NCBI GenBank assembly: GCA_902764915.1
Contig: CACWXY010000027.1
Location: forward strand, 1 to 45,921
Source of the DNA: an uncultured Eubacteriales bacterium
GTDB lineage: Bacteria > Bacillota > Clostridia > Christensenellales > Aristaeellaceae
Length of the DNA stretch: 45,921 nt
Direction: 5' to 3'
A model generated the notes under the pieces. The model was not told where the DNA came from. It searched no databases and worked only from the letters and a program-made list of their open reading frames with translations. Each line of letters starts with the position of its first letter. The stretch's first letter is position 1. This document shows positions 43,511-45,921 of this stretch, piece by piece. Both the position numbers and the translations under genes were made by a program.

Positions 43511-45784
43511 ATGAAAAGATGGATGGCACTGTTTCTGATACTGGCATTGTTTCTGACCCAGTGCATGGCGCTTGCAGAAGAGCCCCCGGCTTATTCTGAC
43601 GAGGATACGGTAGGAGAACCGCCGCCTGCATTTAATGAAGAAGACCACGGGGATGCGCCTCCGGTTGTTGATCCCTTCTCCTCTCTGGGGGGCGGGGAGT
43701 CGCAGCCTGCGTTTGACAATCCGCCGGCACCGGACTCCACGATTCCCGATGTAGGCATTGCGGAAGAAACGGCGGAATTTGTAAAGCCGGACTATTCCAA
43801 TGAGCGCGTGCTGCGTGTGGGCAATACTACGCCTATGAACGGCGAGTTTTTCTTGGATATCTGGGGAGAGGCAACGTCTGATCAGGATGTCCGTCATCTG
43901 CTGCATGGCTACAATCTCGTTCGCTGGGACGGGGAAAATGGCATGTATGTCATTGACGATTCCGTTGTCAGTGGCTTGGTTGCCGTTTCCGATGACGACG
44001 GGAATCATGCATATATTATTGGACTGTATGAAGACCTGAAATATTCCGATGGCACAGGCATTACCGCCTGGGACTATGCCTTCTCTCTGCTGCTGTCCAT
44101 GGCTCCCGAAATGGAAGAGCTTGGCGCACATCCGAAGGACATGCGCTATATTCTGGGATACAATGAATATGTCAGCGGACAGCGCAGCTATCTCACTGGT
44201 GTGAATGTACTGGGCGATTATCAGATGATGATTACACTCAATCATGAGTATCTCCCATACTTCTATGAACTGGGACTTCTGTCAGTGGAACCCTATCCGA
44301 TTTCGGTGATTGCTCCTGGATGCAAGGTGCTTGACGACGGACTGGGCGTCTATATTGCCAATGAAGAAGGATCGGAAGACAGTGAGCCGCTGTTTACTGC
44401 GGCCAATCTGGAAGAAACCATTATGGATCCGGACGTGGGTTATCTCTCTCATCCCAGCGTCGTCAGCGGACCGTATGTTCTGGATTCCTTTGACGGAGAA
44501 AAGGCGGAGTTTACGGCCAATCCTTATTACAAAGGCAACTGGGAAGGCCGCATCCCGGCGATCAAGCGTATTTCGCTGGAGACTGTCAGCAACAGCGATA
44601 TGCTGGAAAAACTGAATGACGGCGAGATCGATCTGCTCAACAAGGTAACCCAGGCGGATGTCATTCGGGAAGGAATGAATGCCATGGCTTCCGGAGTCGC
44701 TATGGCAAACTATCCCCGTCAGGGCCTGAGTTATGTGAGCATAAACTGTGAACGCCCGGCTGTTTCCTCGGAGAATGTGCGCAAGGCACTGGCATTGTGC
44801 ATGGACAAGGATGCACTTGTGTCGGAATATGTCGGGTACTATGGCCTTCGAGTAGACGGGTTTTATGGCATCGGTCAGTGGATGTATACCATGCTCAATG
44901 GCCGTGGAGCGACATACCTTCCCAATCCTGGAGCGGATTCCACTCAGCAGGAGCGAGACAACTATAATGATACGGTTGCTGCCTGGAATGCGCTGAATCT
45001 GGACGGACTGACCATTTATAATCTGGATGTGGAGACGGCGAAGCGTCTTCTGATTGCAGACGGCTGGACACTGAATGAGGATGGCGGAGCATATACGGAG
45101 ATTCTGTCCACGGCGACAGACCTGGAAAAGGCGGAAGCCGGCATACGGTATAAGAAGATTGAAGGGGAACTGGTTCCGCTTTCACTGAAACTGATCTATC
45201 CTGAAGGAAACCGTATGGGCAGCAGTATGGAAGAGCACTGGGTGCCGTATCTGCGGGAGGCTGGCGTGGAACTGACGCTGGAGCCTGTTTCCATGATGGA
45301 ACTGATGTATGAGTATCAGAAAACTCCCGAAATGGCCGAAGGTGAGGATGCAAGAGACTGTGACCTGATTTACCTGGCGACCAATTTCTCCTTTGTCTAT
45401 GACCCTGCCTCCTATTTCATCCCGGATGCGGAAGGAAACGAAACCTGGAATTATACAGGACTGGCGGATAAGACAATGTATGAACTGGCGCTTGCCGTCA
45501 GCAATACAGATCTGGGAGATTCGCTTCACTATATCCAGCGATGGGTGGCATTCCAGAACCGTTTCAGTGCGGTGTTGCCTGCGATCCCGGTCTACTCCAA
45601 TGTATACTTTGATTTTTATACCGAGGAACTGGAAAACTATTCCATTTCAGAGAATACATCCTGGGCGGAGGGCGTGATTACAGCCAACTTTGCCAAGGAA
45701 GAAGAAGCCGTCATACCTGTGGCTACGCCGGTACCGACCATGGAGCCGGAAGAAGATCACAGTGGCGGAGTATTCTTTGACTGA
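43511..45784 (+). CDS. Orphan peptide-binding protein (SBP_bac_5 type) with acidic, proline-rich linkers
   Basis: A 757-aa secreted protein. The signal peptide is residues 1-22 (MALA-E); the cysteine at 18 does not fit a lipobox. Residues 23-90 are a low-complexity linker rich in P, E and D (EEPPAYSDEDTVGEPPPAF). The binding fold follows in normal order, from VLRVGNTTPMNGEF (100-113) through SGPYVLDSFDGEKAEFTANP and the second lobe to PAIPVYSNVYFDFY. A second Pro/Glu tail (IPVATPVPTMEPEEDHSGG) ends the protein. It resembles the operon 1 binding protein more than the permuted one of operon 2. No transporter genes follow within the window, so it probably feeds operon 1 or 2. ATG at 43511 follows AAGGACGACGAGG. 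Confidence 0.9.
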   Translation: MKRWMALFLILALFLTQCMALAEEPPAYSDEDTVGEPPPAFNEEDHGDAPPVVDPFSSLGGGESQPAFDNPPAPDSTIPDVGIAEETAEFVKPDYSNERVLRVGNTTPMNGEFFLDIWGEATSDQDVRHLLHGYNLVRWDGENGMYVIDDSVVSGLVAVSDDDGNHAYIIGLYEDLKYSDGTGITAWDYAFSLLLSMAPEMEELGAHPKDMRYILGYNEYVSGQRSYLTGVNVLGDYQMMITLNHEYLPYFYELGLLSVEPYPISVIAPGCKVLDDGLGVYIANEEGSEDSEPLFTAANLEETIMDPDVGYLSHPSVVSGPYVLDSFDGEKAEFTANPYYKGNWEGRIPAIKRISLETVSNSDMLEKLNDGEIDLLNKVTQADVIREGMNAMASGVAMANYPRQGLSYVSINCERPAVSSENVRKALALCMDKDALVSEYVGYYGLRVDGFYGIGQWMYTMLNGRGATYLPNPGADSTQQERDNYNDTVAAWNALNLDGLTIYNLDVETAKRLLIADGWTLNEDGGAYTEILSTATDLEKAEAGIRYKKIEGELVPLSLKLIYPEGNRMGSSMEEHWVPYLREAGVELTLEPVSMMELMYEYQKTPEMAEGEDARDCDLIYLATNFSFVYDPASYFIPDAEGNETWNYTGLADKTMYELALAVSNTDLGDSLHYIQRWVAFQNRFSAVLPAIPVYSNVYFDFYTEELENYSISENTSWAEGVITANFAKEEEAVIPVATPVPTMEPEEDHSGGVFFD

Positions 45785-45921
45785 TGCGTGAAGAAGACAA
45801 TAAAAAGCCTGAGGCACTCGGCCAATGTCAATAAGTTAAGGTTTTACTAATTTTTTCGAGCTGTGCGGTTGAAAGGCACACGAAATATACGGGGTAGAAA
45901 AAGTGCCTTATGCTGCGACCA
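45785..45921. other. Right edge: half terminator and AT-rich sequence, no gene
   Basis: AAAAAGCCTGAGGC (45802-45815) looks like the left arm of a terminator for the preceding gene, but no matching right arm follows. From about 45820 the sequence changes character (CAATGTCAATAAGTTAAGG, then AT-rich) and runs off the window. This might be the edge of an inserted element; I cannot confirm it. Confidence 0.35.

Overview
The window looks like the chromosome of a Gram-positive, low-to-mid GC anaerobe of the Clostridia, plausibly an uncultured gut lineage near Christensenellales. That placement is inference. It rests on a T-box-controlled ileS, a PopT (DUF368) lipid-carrier flippase, an Ami-type oligopeptide transporter as in streptococci, near-consensus TTGACA/TATAAT promoters, purine-rich AGGAGG ribosome sites and short signal peptides ending in AxA-E.

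Layout. Bases 1-15500 are mostly housekeeping. A 269-codon unknown gene (-) is followed by a seven-tRNA array on the minus strand (Arg, His, Gln, Lys, Leu, Gly, Gly; 996-1636) with a perfect promoter and a terminator. A plus-strand operon (2029-5430) encodes a COG2426 membrane protein, PopT, a GH13 alpha-glucan hydrolase and a secreted protein. A five-tRNA array (+; Val, Asp, Phe, Gly, Cys; 5600-6001) follows. After about 670 bases without a convincing gene comes a minus-strand run: msrA, a GH4-like pseudoenzyme, an RNA methyltransferase, an RluA-type pseudouridine synthase and tgt. A YunG-family gene and T-box-ileS complete this half.

Bases 15800-45800 are devoted to peptide import and secretion. 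Operon 1 (15981-23730) is a Dpp/Opp ABC importer: binding protein, permease B, permease C, ATPase D, ATPase F and a one-helix membrane peptide. Permease C carries a seven-repeat RCC1-like beta-propeller between its first helix and its core, and ATPase F has a ~190-residue coiled-coil insert between Walker A and the Q-loop. Operon 2 (24001-33015) is an Ami-type importer. Its binding protein appears circularly permuted, its AmiC permease has a large ectodomain, its AmiE ATPase has a ~240-residue coiled-coil insert, its AmiF ATPase carries two C-terminal membrane helices, and the last gene is a membrane-anchored, possibly degenerate ApbE-like protein. Convergent to this is a 3356-residue secreted protein built of about 100 32-residue repeats, organised at DNA level in a 384-bp higher-order period. 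A divergent gene encodes a third, orphan peptide-binding protein.

The main candidate for an undescribed system is this 30-kb block: two oligopeptide importers with unrelated accessory domains added to most subunits, three apparently non-lipidated binding proteins and a giant repeat exoprotein. The functional link between these parts is inference from proximity, shared promoter architecture and shared domain additions.
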